NCBI GenBank assembly: GCA_964629475.1
Contig: CAZVQW010000001.1
Coordinates: forward strand, 375,333-439,332
Reading direction: 5' to 3'
Origin: SMWD01 sp964629475
GTDB taxonomy: Bacteria > Pseudomonadota > Gammaproteobacteria > Steroidobacterales > GCA-2729495
Length of the DNA: 64,000 bases
This document shows, in pieces, positions 9,219-17,540 of this stretch. A program made the position numbers and the translations under genes. How positions within the stretch are numbered: position 1 is the first letter of the stretch; each line of letters opens with the position of its first letter. The notes below the pieces were generated by a model. It searched no databases. It was not told the origin of the DNA and saw only the letters and a list, made by a program, of their open reading frames with translations.

Positions 9219-10637
9219 TTAACGACCCGCAGCGGCGATTCGTTCGTCGATGACAGCCAGCGCCACATCGATTCTGTTCAGGCACCGCTCCCGACCGATC
9301 AGTGCCATCGTCACGTCGATCGGCGGTGACACGCCACCGCCGGTCACCGCGACCCTCAGAGGCTGACCGAGCTTGCCGAAGCCGAGTTCATGACGGTCAG
9401 CCACCGACTGGATGGTGTTCTGAATGGCATCCGCTGCCCAAGTCTCAATGCTGGCGAGCGACTCACGAATGTCGGCCAACGGCTGACGTACGACGGGACG
9501 CAGGTGTTTCTTTGCCGCCTTCGGTTCGATGGCGGCGAAGTCGTGAAAGACCCAGACACTGCTCTCGGCAAGTTCCTGCAGCGTTGCGGCCCGTTCGTGA
9601 AATGCATCGACGACGGCCGACAACGGTGGTCCATCGGCAGTGTCAATGTCCATATGGTCATATTGCTCCGCGAGACCCGCGACCAATTCATCAGCCCCGG
9701 CCTGCAGAATGTACTGCTGATTCAACCACGTCAGTTTTTCGGCACTGAATCTCGATGCAGAAGCGTTAACGTCTTCCAGCCTGAACAAGTCGATCATCTC
9801 CGCACGCGAGAAGATTTCCTGATCCCCATGCGACCAGCCCAGTCGAACGAGATAGTTCAGCACGGCATCCGGAAGATAACCGTGTTCGCGGTACTCAAGC
9901 ACATTGACTGCGCCGTGGCGCTTGGACAGGCGCGCGCCATCCTCACCGAGAATCATCGGCAAATGCGCATAAGCCGGCCGTTCGAAACCTAGTGCGGCAA
10001 TCATATGGACATGCCGTGCCGTATTATTCAGGTGATCGTCGCCGCGGATGACGTGCGTAATATCCATATCGGCATCATCGACGACGACGCTGAAATGGTA
10101 AGTCGGCGTGCCGTCGCCACGCATGATGACAAGATCGTCGAGATCGGCATTGGCGTAGACGACGCGGCCACGCACCGCATCATCGATGACGACTTCGCCC
10201 GTCGACGGCGTTTTGAAGCGGATAACCGGCGATATGCCCTCCTCAGGCTCCATTCGCTGCCGGCAGCGACCGTCGTAACGCGGGTTCTCGCCGGCGGCAA
10301 CCTGTGCAGTGCGCATCGCATCCAGTTCATCCGATGAACAATAACAATGGTAGGCATCGCCCTGCGCCAGCAACCGGTCGGCTAACTCACGATACAGAGC
10401 TAACCGCTCGGTCTGATAATACGGCCCCTCATCCCAGTCCAGACCAACCCACGCCATACCCTCGAGAATCGCGTCGATTGATTCCTGCGTCGAGCGCTCG
10501 TGATCCGTGTCCTCGATCCTGAGCACGAACTGCCCCCCGTGATGCCGCGCAAACAGCCAGGAAAACAGCGCCGTGCGGACGCCGCCGATATGCAAGAAGC
10601 CTGTGGGGCTCGGGGCGAATCTTGTCTTGACCTTCAT
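9219..10637 (-). CDS. gltX: glutamyl-tRNA synthetase
   Basis: GltX charges tRNA-Glu with glutamate. From the ATG at 10637 the protein has 472 residues, the usual bacterial length. An open frame runs 51 codons further upstream but has no family counterpart. The class I signature HIGH appears as FAPSPTGFLHIGGVRTALF at residues 5-23. The KMSKS counterpart is ARLSKRHGAVNV. Between them lie RIEDTDHERSTQ, the zinc-region-like YHCYCSSDELD, and THVIRGDDHLNNTARH. Two tRNAs, one of them its own substrate, follow on the same strand about 110 bases downstream, and the group ends at the terminator near 8.9 kb. Confidence 0.97.
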   Translation of the reverse strand: MKVKTRFAPSPTGFLHIGGVRTALFSWLFARHHGGQFVLRIEDTDHERSTQESIDAILEGMAWVGLDWDEGPYYQTERLALYRELADRLLAQGDAYHCYCSSDELDAMRTAQVAAGENPRYDGRCRQRMEPEEGISPVIRFKTPSTGEVVIDDAVRGRVVYANADLDDLVIMRGDGTPTYHFSVVVDDADMDITHVIRGDDHLNNTARHVHMIAALGFERPAYAHLPMILGEDGARLSKRHGAVNVLEYREHGYLPDAVLNYLVRLGWSHGDQEIFSRAEMIDLFRLEDVNASASRFSAEKLTWLNQQYILQAGADELVAGLAEQYDHMDIDTADGPPLSAVVDAFHERAATLQELAESSVWVFHDFAAIEPKAAKKHLRPVVRQPLADIRESLASIETWAADAIQNTIQSVADRHELGFGKLGQPLRVAVTGGGVSPPIDVTMALIGRERCLNRIDVALAVIDERIAAAGR

Positions 10638-10773
10638 CGTCTTGTTGATTTCGTAAAAATTATTTATTGAGAAGGAAGGCGATTCTAACGCAAACTCCCG
10701 ACAGACAAACGACCAATCTCGGGGTAACTGCGGACCGATTGGCACCCGTGTCAATTGTTGGCACACTCGGCAG

Positions 10774-11463
10774 ATGCCACAACCGCCCACCCTCGATGCT
10801 CTGAAAAGCCTGATACCGGGTAAGGCTCAGGTCGTGTTGTCGGCACAGGCACCAACCGACGAGAACCGTGTCCCGGCTACCGAAATGGCGGCGATGACGG
10901 CGATGAAGCCCGACCGGCGCAAAGAATTCATTCATGGCAGAACCTGTGCACGCACTGCACTATCCGCTCTGGGCTGGCCCGATCAGGCGATTCCGGTCGG
11001 CGCCAGCCGTGAACCCGTCTGGCCCGACGGTATCGTTGGCAGCATCAGCCATTGCGGACATGTGGCGGCGGCCGCTGCGGCACGTTGCGATGACTTCGAC
11101 GGACTTGGCATCGACCTGGAAACGGCCGAACCGCTCGATGCCGCCACCCTGAATCTGATCTGTCGCGCCGCCGAAAGATCCTGGCTGGAGGACACGGACG
11201 ATCCGCTGCATTTCGCCAAACTGATATTCAGCGCCAAGGAAAGTATCTTCAAGTGCGTCTGGCCGACGATCGGGCAGTTTATAGATTTCCAGGATATCGG
11301 TATTCGCGTTGATACCGGCGCAGGTGTTTTCACACCGGTCGCATGGGTCGACGATCTCCCTGACCCTGTTCTCCAGCGCATTACAGGTCGCTATCTGCTG
11401 CACGATGGATGGATCATGACGAGCGCCTGCCTGTCACGGCACATCGCCGGGTCGGGCTCGTAA
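10774..11463 (+). CDS. 4'-phosphopantetheinyl transferase (EntD/Sfp superfamily)
   Basis: This 229-residue protein is of the EntD-like phosphopantetheinyl transferase group. It transfers phosphopantetheine from CoA to a serine of a carrier protein. Marks are GRTCARTALSALG (CoA binding) near residue 55, WPDGIVGSISHCGHVAA, the magnesium site GLGIDLETAEP, and the FSAKESIFKCVWP motif with the essential Lys-Glu-Ser. It is transcribed away from gltX with about 136 bases between the starts. No peptide or polyketide synthase lies in the window. The free-standing carrier protein at 40.6 kb is the only visible candidate substrate, which is an inference from co-residence only. Confidence 0.9.
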   Translation: MPQPPTLDALKSLIPGKAQVVLSAQAPTDENRVPATEMAAMTAMKPDRRKEFIHGRTCARTALSALGWPDQAIPVGASREPVWPDGIVGSISHCGHVAAAAAARCDDFDGLGIDLETAEPLDAATLNLICRAAERSWLEDTDDPLHFAKLIFSAKESIFKCVWPTIGQFIDFQDIGIRVDTGAGVFTPVAWVDDLPDPVLQRITGRYLLHDGWIMTSACLSRHIAGSGS

Positions 11464-11475
11464 GATGCGGGAAAA

Positions 11476-11551
11476 TGGTGGGCGATACTGGGATCGAACC
11501 AGTGACCTCTGCAATGTGACTGCAGCGCTCTCCCAGCTGAGCTAATCGCCC
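11476..11551 (-). tRNA. tRNA-Val (anticodon CAC)
   Basis: The minus strand gives a 76-base cloverleaf with a 7-bp acceptor stem GGGCGAT/ATCGCCC, anticodon stem CTGCA/TGCAG, loop GTCACAT (CAC), T-loop GGTTCGATCCC and encoded CCA at 11476-11478. It reads GTG. It stands alone between the transferase gene and the ATPase-FHA gene. Confidence 0.96.
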
Positions 11552-11761
11552 CGGAAGACGGCGAGATCATACACAAGGCGCGGGTTCACGCAAAGCGGTA
11601 CCCGGAACATCGAACTACAGCAACAAATTCTCGTTACTCTTCCGCTACTTATGTGACATAATTACGGAACTGGTTTCATGAATTTTCGGCCTGAATGTAA
11701 TAGCATCCATAGTACGTCAGCCTGATCGTCGCCATAAAACAGAAAACCAAGCAAAAACATT

Positions 11762-13042
11762 ATGTACGAAAAATATTTCGGCCTTGAGTGCAGGCCATTC
11801 GATATCTCGCCGGACCCGAAATTCCTGTTTATGACCGAACAGCATTCCCGCGCTGTCGCCAATATCAAATTTGCCCTGATGAACCGGGACAGCTTTGTCA
11901 TCATTACCGGCGAGATCGGTATCGGCAAGACGACCGTTTTGAACGCGGTACTGGAGGAACTGGGGCCGGAGTATGTCACAGCGAAGCTGACCCACACGAC
12001 CCTGACACATATCGAACTACTGCAGGCTTTGCTGTCCGAGTTCGACATGCCCAACTATTCGAAGAAGAAGGTCCTGCTGCTCGATACGCTACGGGACTTT
12101 TTTCTGCAGCAAAACCGGCAAGGCAAGCATATCGTCATTGTCGTGGATGAGGCGCAGAACCTGAGTGCTCCGGCGCTGGAAGAGCTCAGACTGCTGTCAT
12201 GTATCGACACCGCCGACCGCAAGATTGTATCCATCGTACTGACCGGCCAGCGCGGCCTGGATGATGTCGTCGATTCTCCGGGACTGAGACAACTGCGTCA
12301 ACGCGCACGCCTGCGTCAGCGTCTCGAAGCGCTCAGCGAGGAAGATACCGTCGATTACATACGACATCGACTGGCTGTGGCCGGCGGCGATATCGACAAA
12401 ATATTTACAGAGGAAGCGCTAGCGGAGGTTCACCGCCTCGCATTTGGCATACCACGGCTCATCAACACCCTGTGCGATACAGCCCTGATGTCATGCATGG
12501 TCGAAGAAAACGACAAGGTCACCCTGGAATGTATTGACACAGTCGTACAAGAGCTGCGCTGGCAATGGTTCGAAGACCGCGACCAGGAAAAACTGCGGCC
12601 GAAGATCGACGCTGAATTCGAATCCGAAACTGACGGTAATTCAGTGTCCCTGACTGTTTTTCGGGCCGGTCAGTTCGTGGAACAGACCGTTGCAGACCAT
12701 TTCCCGTTCGTCATCGGCCGCAGTAACGCAAATGACCTGGTCATTATCGATAAGGAAGTCAGCCGGCGACATGCCCTGATCGATTGCATCAGCGGCATTT
12801 ACGTCATTGAAGACCTGAACAGCAAGAACGGGACGCTGGTTAACAGGAAAAAACGCTCGCGAGCCCTGCTCAGGCCCGGTGACACGATCACGCTCGGTCA
12901 GCTCGACGTAGCGTTTAACCCGGTCGGCCACTCGGGTAAAGAATCCGATGACAAGCATGCGGAAACCATCGTCATTGAATCCGGGGCGGACGGGAATCGC
13001 CCGGAAGACCCGACCGGAACACAGCGGAAAATTTCTGCCTGA
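11762..13042 (+). CDS. XrtA-locus-type AAA ATPase fused to FHA domain
   Basis: This is a 426-residue two-part protein. Residues 1-270 form an ExeA/GspA-like AAA ATPase of the kind found in PEP-CTERM/EPS loci (putative secretion ATPase). It opens MYEKYFGLECRPFDISPDPKF, with Walker A ITGEIGIGKTTVLNAV near residue 50, Walker B HIVIVVDEAQNLS near 125, and LTGQRGLDDV with an arginine-rich stretch after it. Residues about 320-395 form an FHA phosphothreonine-binding domain (FPFVIGRSNANDLVI, VSRRHALI, DLNSKNGTLVN, RPGDTITLG). The ATPase may energise export or assembly of the polysaccharide, and the FHA part suggests docking to a phosphorylated partner. The usual locus ATPase lacks an FHA tail as far as I recall. 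The gene converges on the sugar transferase gene. Confidence 0.88.
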   Translation: MYEKYFGLECRPFDISPDPKFLFMTEQHSRAVANIKFALMNRDSFVIITGEIGIGKTTVLNAVLEELGPEYVTAKLTHTTLTHIELLQALLSEFDMPNYSKKKVLLLDTLRDFFLQQNRQGKHIVIVVDEAQNLSAPALEELRLLSCIDTADRKIVSIVLTGQRGLDDVVDSPGLRQLRQRARLRQRLEALSEEDTVDYIRHRLAVAGGDIDKIFTEEALAEVHRLAFGIPRLINTLCDTALMSCMVEENDKVTLECIDTVVQELRWQWFEDRDQEKLRPKIDAEFESETDGNSVSLTVFRAGQFVEQTVADHFPFVIGRSNANDLVIIDKEVSRRHALIDCISGIYVIEDLNSKNGTLVNRKKRSRALLRPGDTITLGQLDVAFNPVGHSGKESDDKHAETIVIESGADGNRPEDPTGTQRKISA

Positions 13043-13069
13043 ACTACTCCGCATCGAGAGACAATCAAG

Positions 13070-14563
13070 CTATGCGGCATCCTGCTTGCGTTTCTCGAAC
13101 AGCTTGGCGTGCTTCTCTGCATTATCGTCCGGCTCGTCCGTATTCGGGCCCGACATGCTCGTGGCCTTACCCCAAAGTACGACTTCCAGAGTCTGTAGCA
13201 GAACAAAAATATCGAAGGTGATGTCCGCGTTCTTAATATAGTACAAGTCGTACTTCAGCTTCTCACGAGCATCGAGCACTGATGATCCGTAAGGGAAATT
13301 CAATTGGGCCCAACCCGTAATACCGGGGCGAACACAATGGCGATAATCGTACATGGGTATCGCTGCAGACAGCTGATCGACAAACTCCGGGCGCTCCGGG
13401 CGCGGACCGACGATACTCATGTCACCCTTCAATACATTCAGAATCTGCACAAGTTCATCAATGCGAAAACGCCTGATAAACCGCCCGGTTCGCGTCACTC
13501 GATCATCATCATGGCCGGACGCCCATCGTGCACCTGTATCACGTTCAGCATCGACCACCATGCTTCTGAACTTCAACAAGGCAAAGTTATTGTGATTGCG
13601 TCCTACCCGATCCTGTCGATACAGGATTGGCGCGCCGAACCCATCTTCGATCCAGATACCAAGTATCACACACAGGAAAACCGGTGACATAAGCGTTAAC
13701 AGGAAGATGCTGATGGATAAGTCAAAAAACCGCTTCAGACTACGGCGCAACGGGTTCGCATGGCGACTGGCTTCGTAGATGAACCATCCTGGATACATCA
13801 CACTCAAATCGATTTTCTCGAGCTCCTGCTCCAGAAATTGGACGATACCCGTAATCTGCGTACCGTGAAATTTTTGCTCGAGCAGGATCTGGGCAGGGAA
13901 CGCTCCTCTTCGTTCATCGAGGGCGATGACAATCTCATTGATCAATGTCTTTTCCACCGCTTCTTCGAGCGAAGAAAACAAAGGGCTAAAACCGGATTGC
14001 TCCGCATACTCCCTTTCTACCGGGCTGCCGGGAACAAATCCGACAATTTCGAAACGTCTTTTGTCGGAGCTCCGCCGTAATGCGCCAATACGAGCTGCCG
14101 TCTGCCCGGAACCGAGAACAAGTACGCGACGTCGTACCGGATTAATATCAAAAAACTTCAGCAGGTACAGGCGCGATAGCGGGAGAATCAGGAAACTGAT
14201 AAGCGCCGCACCGATTAATATACCGCGACCAGTTGCCTGACTGGGAAACAGATAGAAATACAGAATATCGGCCAGGGCTCCCAAACAAACAGCAACGATG
14301 ATCCTGGCCAGCATCGCTCGGAAATGCGGCCGCTGACGCGCCCGATACATACCAACGCTGATCATGCCTATGATGACCCAGAACGCAAAACTGGCCGCCC
14401 GCGGCAATATCGGACCCATGAATTGGGCGGCCTCTTCCAGCTGAAAGCCGAATCGGATCATCGTGCTCAGACAAAAAGCACTGGCGACGATGAAAAAATC
14501 AGCCGCAAGCAATACCCAAAGCGGGAAATTGATCGCTGCCGATAATCGACCGGAGAACTTCAC
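13070..14563 (-). CDS. polyprenyl-phosphate sugar-1-phosphate transferase (EpsB-type, PEP-CTERM locus)
   Basis: This 497-residue initiating transferase adds the first sugar-1-phosphate to undecaprenyl phosphate at the inner membrane. Four to five hydrophobic helices fill the first 130 residues. A nucleotide-binding-like domain follows (RRRVLVLGSGQTAARIGAL near 145). A further helix LSISIFLLTLMSPVFLCVILGIW precedes the catalytic bacterial sugar transferase domain (YRQDRVGRNHNNFALLKFRSM, RFIRRFRIDELVQILNVLKGDMSIVGPRPERPEF, RPGITGWAQLNF). The RIDELVQ...GDMSIVGPRP block is diagnostic. It probably primes the polysaccharide made by the large operon at 42.7-58 kb. A 280-base upstream gap holds a CRP-like palindrome. 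Confidence 0.92.
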   Translation of the reverse strand: MKFSGRLSAAINFPLWVLLAADFFIVASAFCLSTMIRFGFQLEEAAQFMGPILPRAASFAFWVIIGMISVGMYRARQRPHFRAMLARIIVAVCLGALADILYFYLFPSQATGRGILIGAALISFLILPLSRLYLLKFFDINPVRRRVLVLGSGQTAARIGALRRSSDKRRFEIVGFVPGSPVEREYAEQSGFSPLFSSLEEAVEKTLINEIVIALDERRGAFPAQILLEQKFHGTQITGIVQFLEQELEKIDLSVMYPGWFIYEASRHANPLRRSLKRFFDLSISIFLLTLMSPVFLCVILGIWIEDGFGAPILYRQDRVGRNHNNFALLKFRSMVVDAERDTGARWASGHDDDRVTRTGRFIRRFRIDELVQILNVLKGDMSIVGPRPERPEFVDQLSAAIPMYDYRHCVRPGITGWAQLNFPYGSSVLDAREKLKYDLYYIKNADITFDIFVLLQTLEVVLWGKATSMSGPNTDEPDDNAEKHAKLFEKRKQDAA

Positions 14564-14694
14564 AGTGCTCCCCGGGCCGACTTATTGTTGTTAATTCTTT
14601 TAATATTATCTATCAACGGCTTGAGCTCGATTTAGCACAGTAATGCCAATCATTCCATCACCCTGATTCGACTCTGCAGAAAATTGGTCGAATT

Positions 14695-14716
14695 GTGTAA
14701 ACACAGAATTTTACAC
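14695..14716. repeat. short inverted repeat beside the CRP-like site
   Basis: GTGTAAA (14695-14701) and TTTACAC (14710-14716) form a perfect 7-bp inverted repeat with an 8-base spacer, 9 bases from the CRP-like palindrome. It may be a second operator half or only a hairpin. No T-run follows on either strand. Confidence 0.35.
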
Positions 14717-14725
14717 TACGGTTCA

Positions 14726-14758
14726 GGGTAATTCCGTGACCCGGATCACAGAATTCCC
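14726..14758. promoter_or_regulatory. CRP/Vfr/Clp-like operator palindrome
   Basis: GGGTAATTCCGTGA (14726-14739) and TCACAGAATTCCC (14746-14758) are inverted repeats around a 6-base spacer, with one bulge and one wobble mismatch. The core reads CGTGA-N6-TCACA, one base from the CRP-family consensus TGTGA-N6-TCACA, and the flanking AATT arms extend the symmetry. Its centre is about 180 bases before the start of the sugar transferase. A CRP, Vfr or Clp homologue is the likely binder. As an RNA hairpin it has no T-run, so a terminator is less likely. Confidence 0.5.
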
Positions 14759-14846
14759 ACACAGGCGATAATGTCTGTTGAGTGTATTTTGTTAAATACC
14801 CGAACTGGCATTGCAAATAACCGTGCAAACTAATAACAAAAGCCCC

Positions 14847-15893
14847 CTAGCCTGGCAGACTGCGCGCCAGCATTGGCCCGACCAGGCGGATTATCCCGGT
14901 CGGCAAGCGCTTCCAGACCGAAATCGCCATGCGATATTTTGGGTTACCGGGACTCAGATCAGGCATTGCACTCTGCCCGACCAGATCATATTGATAGTGC
15001 AAAGGCTTCGGCACAAATCCCCAGTGTTTCTTGAAGCGAAAAGATCCTGTCCCCTCTCGACTACGCCCGTAATCAAATACCTTGACACCGGATTCGCAAC
15101 TTCGGCGCATCAGTTCCCAGTACATAAAATCATTCGCCATCAACCCGCGCGCCGCCGACAAGCTGCCTCCGTAGTACGGAATGACTTCATCACGAAAGTA
15201 GTAACTCATAACACTGGCAATGGCCTTGTCGTCTTTGAAAATTGTCAAAATACGGCAATCTTTGCCAAATTCTCGCCTGATTGCCTCGAAATATTTTCTC
15301 GACAGCACAGGAGTACCCAGGTTCCTGTAGCTCTCGGAAAAAACAGGATAGAAATTATCGAGATGGTCCTCGACCCGCGCCTCCAGCCCATGCTTGATCC
15401 CCTTGCGCACCATCGCACGCTGTTTCCGAGGAATCATTTGCATACATTCGTCAGGCGTATCAGGAAGCTCTTTGCGAAAAGTTACGTAAGCCGACTTTGT
15501 CGTCAGATTTGGCCGTTCTTCATCGCGATTTCGATATTCGACGTATTTCACGGCCAATTTTTCCGCCAGGGCACGCGCTTCATTCTCGAGCGCAATTGCT
15601 GTGCCGTCATCAGTTGCAACGATACCGCCATAAGCCAGAAATGGCAGTGAAGCCAACAAGTTGCCAAATAAACGGCTGCGAATATGCACCAGCGGGAAGA
15701 TGCCCCTGACACTACCGCCGGATTCGGCAATTAAATAATATGCCTTATGGCTCAGAGTACTCTCAAAAATCTCCTTCCATTCTGCCCGGTGGAAGAACGT
15801 CCCGTTGGCAGATTGACTTAAGAAATGATTCCAGCGCTGTATGTCTTGAGTCGTTAACAATTTAATTTGCAAAGAGCTGGACATACATGACAT
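14847..15893 (-). CDS. FemAB-like protein, PEP-CTERM/XrtA-locus type
   Basis: This 348-residue protein has the double-GNAT architecture of FemAB-related proteins found in exosortase-linked EPS loci. Typical blocks are WNHFLSQSANGTFFHRAEWKEIFE near residue 20, a mid-protein PRKQRAMVRKGIKHGLEARV, and YYGGSLSAARGLMANDFMYWELMRRSCESGVKVFDYGRSREGTGSFRFKKHWGF near 250. FemAB enzymes transfer aminoacyl groups from tRNA to peptidoglycan. Here the acceptor may be the polysaccharide or a lipid-linked unit, which is inference. No membrane segment is seen. The first ATG at 15893 is used; an in-frame ATG at 15884 is equally possible. The gene is divergent from algD. Confidence 0.87.
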   Translation of the reverse strand: MSCMSSSLQIKLLTTQDIQRWNHFLSQSANGTFFHRAEWKEIFESTLSHKAYYLIAESGGSVRGIFPLVHIRSRLFGNLLASLPFLAYGGIVATDDGTAIALENEARALAEKLAVKYVEYRNRDEERPNLTTKSAYVTFRKELPDTPDECMQMIPRKQRAMVRKGIKHGLEARVEDHLDNFYPVFSESYRNLGTPVLSRKYFEAIRREFGKDCRILTIFKDDKAIASVMSYYFRDEVIPYYGGSLSAARGLMANDFMYWELMRRSCESGVKVFDYGRSREGTGSFRFKKHWGFVPKPLHYQYDLVGQSAMPDLSPGNPKYRMAISVWKRLPTGIIRLVGPMLARSLPG

Positions 15894-15962
15894 TCCATCG
15901 CGCTATTTTAGAGAGGGCCGCAAGGTGTGAAATGGCATAAAACACTTTACCAATACGCTATG

Positions 15963-15978
15963 CGGGCAATATATTGCA
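15963..15978 (+). promoter_or_regulatory. possible sigma-54 promoter for algD
   Basis: GG at 15964-15965 and TTGC at 15974-15977 have the -24/-12 spacing (GG-N10-GC), read toward algD 240 bases away. The -24 box is poor (CGGGCA against TGGCAC). The idea rests on spacing, the TTGC box and the presence of PrsR in the window. Confidence 0.25.
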
Positions 15979-16202
15979 CATAATCATATCTAGCCTGTTC
16001 AGGCAAGGAATACGATCCCACAACCAAAAATTGCGGAATGGATCAAGAAAAACTCTGCCTGCAGCCGTTACAATGGCCAGGTGAACAGGCGCTTCCAAAC
16101 AAAGCAATAATCACCCAGCAAGAGAAGCAATCAGTCAACGTAATAATCAGTTAAGAACCGGCTCCGGCTCCTGATAGCCGGATGTCCATATCCGCCACTG
16201 GT

Positions 16203-16214
16203 TGATCCGGATCA
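16203..16214. repeat. perfect 12-bp palindrome before algD
   Basis: TGATCCGGATCA is perfectly self-complementary and ends 5 bases before the algD ATG, so it covers the usual ribosome-binding position. It could be an operator or could mask translation. No strong purine-rich ribosome site is visible besides it. Confidence 0.35.
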
Positions 16215-16219
16215 GAATT

Positions 16220-17533
16220 ATGAGAATAGCTGTATTTGGACTCGGATATGTAGGCGCTGTATCGGCAGCCTGCCTGGCCCAGGAGGGGCACACCGTAATC
16301 GGTGTCGACCCGAACGTCACCAAAATTGGCCTGATTAATGCAGGACAGTCCCCGATCATTGAAAAAGATGTCGGAGAAATTATCCAACAGGCTGTTGCGG
16401 ACGGTCGGCTCCGGGCCGTAACCGACCCAGCCAGCGCGATAGCTGAGTCGGATCTGTCTCTTGTCTGTGTCGGCACACCGTCGGCAGCCAACGGAAGCCT
16501 AGACCTCAGCTTTGTCGATCTCGTCTGCAATGAAATTGGCGCTGCCATCAAAGTAAATAAGGACTACCACACCGTCGTCATTCGCAGCACAATTCTTCCC
16601 GGCACGATGCGGAATATCGTCATTCCGGCCCTCGAGAATGCCTCCGGCATGAAGGCGGGAACAGACTTCGGACTATGCAACAATCCGGAGTTTCTGCGCG
16701 AAGGTACGGCCGTCTTTGATTACCACAATCCACCAAAAACTGTCATCGGCTCACTCGATGCACGCAGTTCGGGCGTCCTTGAAGATCTATACGCCGAGCT
16801 GCCCGGACCACTGATCACGACCACCATCGAAACGGCTGAAATGGTCAAGTACGTCGATAATGTGTGGCATGCGCTGAAAGTTACGTTCGCCAACGAGATC
16901 GGTGCAATCTGCAAACCGCTGGAAGTCGACAGTCATGCTGTCATGGACATCTTCTGCCAGGATCAGAAGCTGAACATTTCTCCGTATTACCTCAAGCCCG
17001 GATTTGCATTCGGGGGATCCTGCCTGCCAAAAGATGTTCGAGCCCTTACCTATCATTCGAAACGACTCGACCTCCAGCTCCCCGTCCTCGAATCCATCAT
17101 GGACAGCAACAGAATCCAGATCGACAGAGCGTTCGACCTTATCGTCCGACAAGGTATGAAACGAATTGGAATTCTGGGCTTTAGCTTCAAGGCCGGAACC
17201 GATGATCTTCGTGAAAGCCCTATCGTCGAGGTTGCCGAACGACTGATTGGCAAGGGATATGATCTACGGCTCTATGACAAAAACGTCAATCTGGCAAAAC
17301 TCGTTGGTGCGAATCGAGAATACATCCTTAACCACATTCCGCATATTGCCGGACTCATGGTCGATTCGGCGAAAGAAATCATGGAACATGCCGAGGTGCT
17401 GATCATCGGTAATGGCGCACCAGAATTCGCGAAACTCGTCGCAAATCGTAATCCGGAACAAAAGGTCATCGACCTGGTCCACATCGAAGATGAAATCAGC
17501 GCAGCAGACGGGTATGAGGGAATTGCCTGGTAA
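16220..17533 (+). CDS. algD: GDP-mannose 6-dehydrogenase (AlgD)
   Basis: AlgD oxidises GDP-mannose to GDP-mannuronate with NAD, the committed step to mannuronate-containing polysaccharides. From the ATG at 16220 the protein has 437 residues. The NAD motif MRIAVFGLGYVGAVSAACL opens it. CNNPEFLREGTAVFDY and AEMVKYVDNVWHALKVTFANEIG are close to Pseudomonas AlgD. The catalytic cysteine falls at residue 268 in FAFGGSCLPKDVRAL, the same number as in P. aeruginosa AlgD. GFSFKAGTDDLRESPIVE follows. A TTG-started extension of six codons (16202) overlaps the palindrome and is unlikely. No alg44, alg8 or other alginate genes follow. The gene converges on the methyltransferase cluster with 7 bases between stops, so mannuronate probably enters the local exopolysaccharide. 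Confidence 0.93.
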   Translation: MRIAVFGLGYVGAVSAACLAQEGHTVIGVDPNVTKIGLINAGQSPIIEKDVGEIIQQAVADGRLRAVTDPASAIAESDLSLVCVGTPSAANGSLDLSFVDLVCNEIGAAIKVNKDYHTVVIRSTILPGTMRNIVIPALENASGMKAGTDFGLCNNPEFLREGTAVFDYHNPPKTVIGSLDARSSGVLEDLYAELPGPLITTTIETAEMVKYVDNVWHALKVTFANEIGAICKPLEVDSHAVMDIFCQDQKLNISPYYLKPGFAFGGSCLPKDVRALTYHSKRLDLQLPVLESIMDSNRIQIDRAFDLIVRQGMKRIGILGFSFKAGTDDLRESPIVEVAERLIGKGYDLRLYDKNVNLAKLVGANREYILNHIPHIAGLMVDSAKEIMEHAEVLIIGNGAPEFAKLVANRNPEQKVIDLVHIEDEISAADGYEGIAW

Positions 17534-17540
17534 ATACTGA

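Larger units (their letters stand above)
14564..14846 (-). other. regulatory intergenic region before the priming transferase
   Basis: This 283-base, AT-rich gap lies downstream of the FemAB-like gene and upstream of the sugar transferase, both on the minus strand. It holds two inverted repeats (14695-14716 and 14726-14758) and no convincing open frame. No sigma-54 element was found in it by eye. Confidence 0.5.
15894..16219. other. divergent intergenic region between FemAB-like gene and algD
   Basis: This 326-base gap must hold promoters for both divergent genes. Visible elements are a weak -24/-12 candidate at 15963-15978 and a perfect 12-bp palindrome, TGATCCGGATCA, at 16203-16214, just before the algD start. 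No open frame in it looks coding. Confidence 0.4.

Noticed and set aside
11650..11665. TGTGACATAATTACGG as a second CRP site before the ATPase-FHA gene
   Set aside because: Only one half matches the consensus; the second half is too degenerate.
14811..15650. A 279-codon plus-strand frame opposite the FemAB-like gene
   Set aside because: Antisense shadow. The FemAB-like product has clear family motifs and this one has none.
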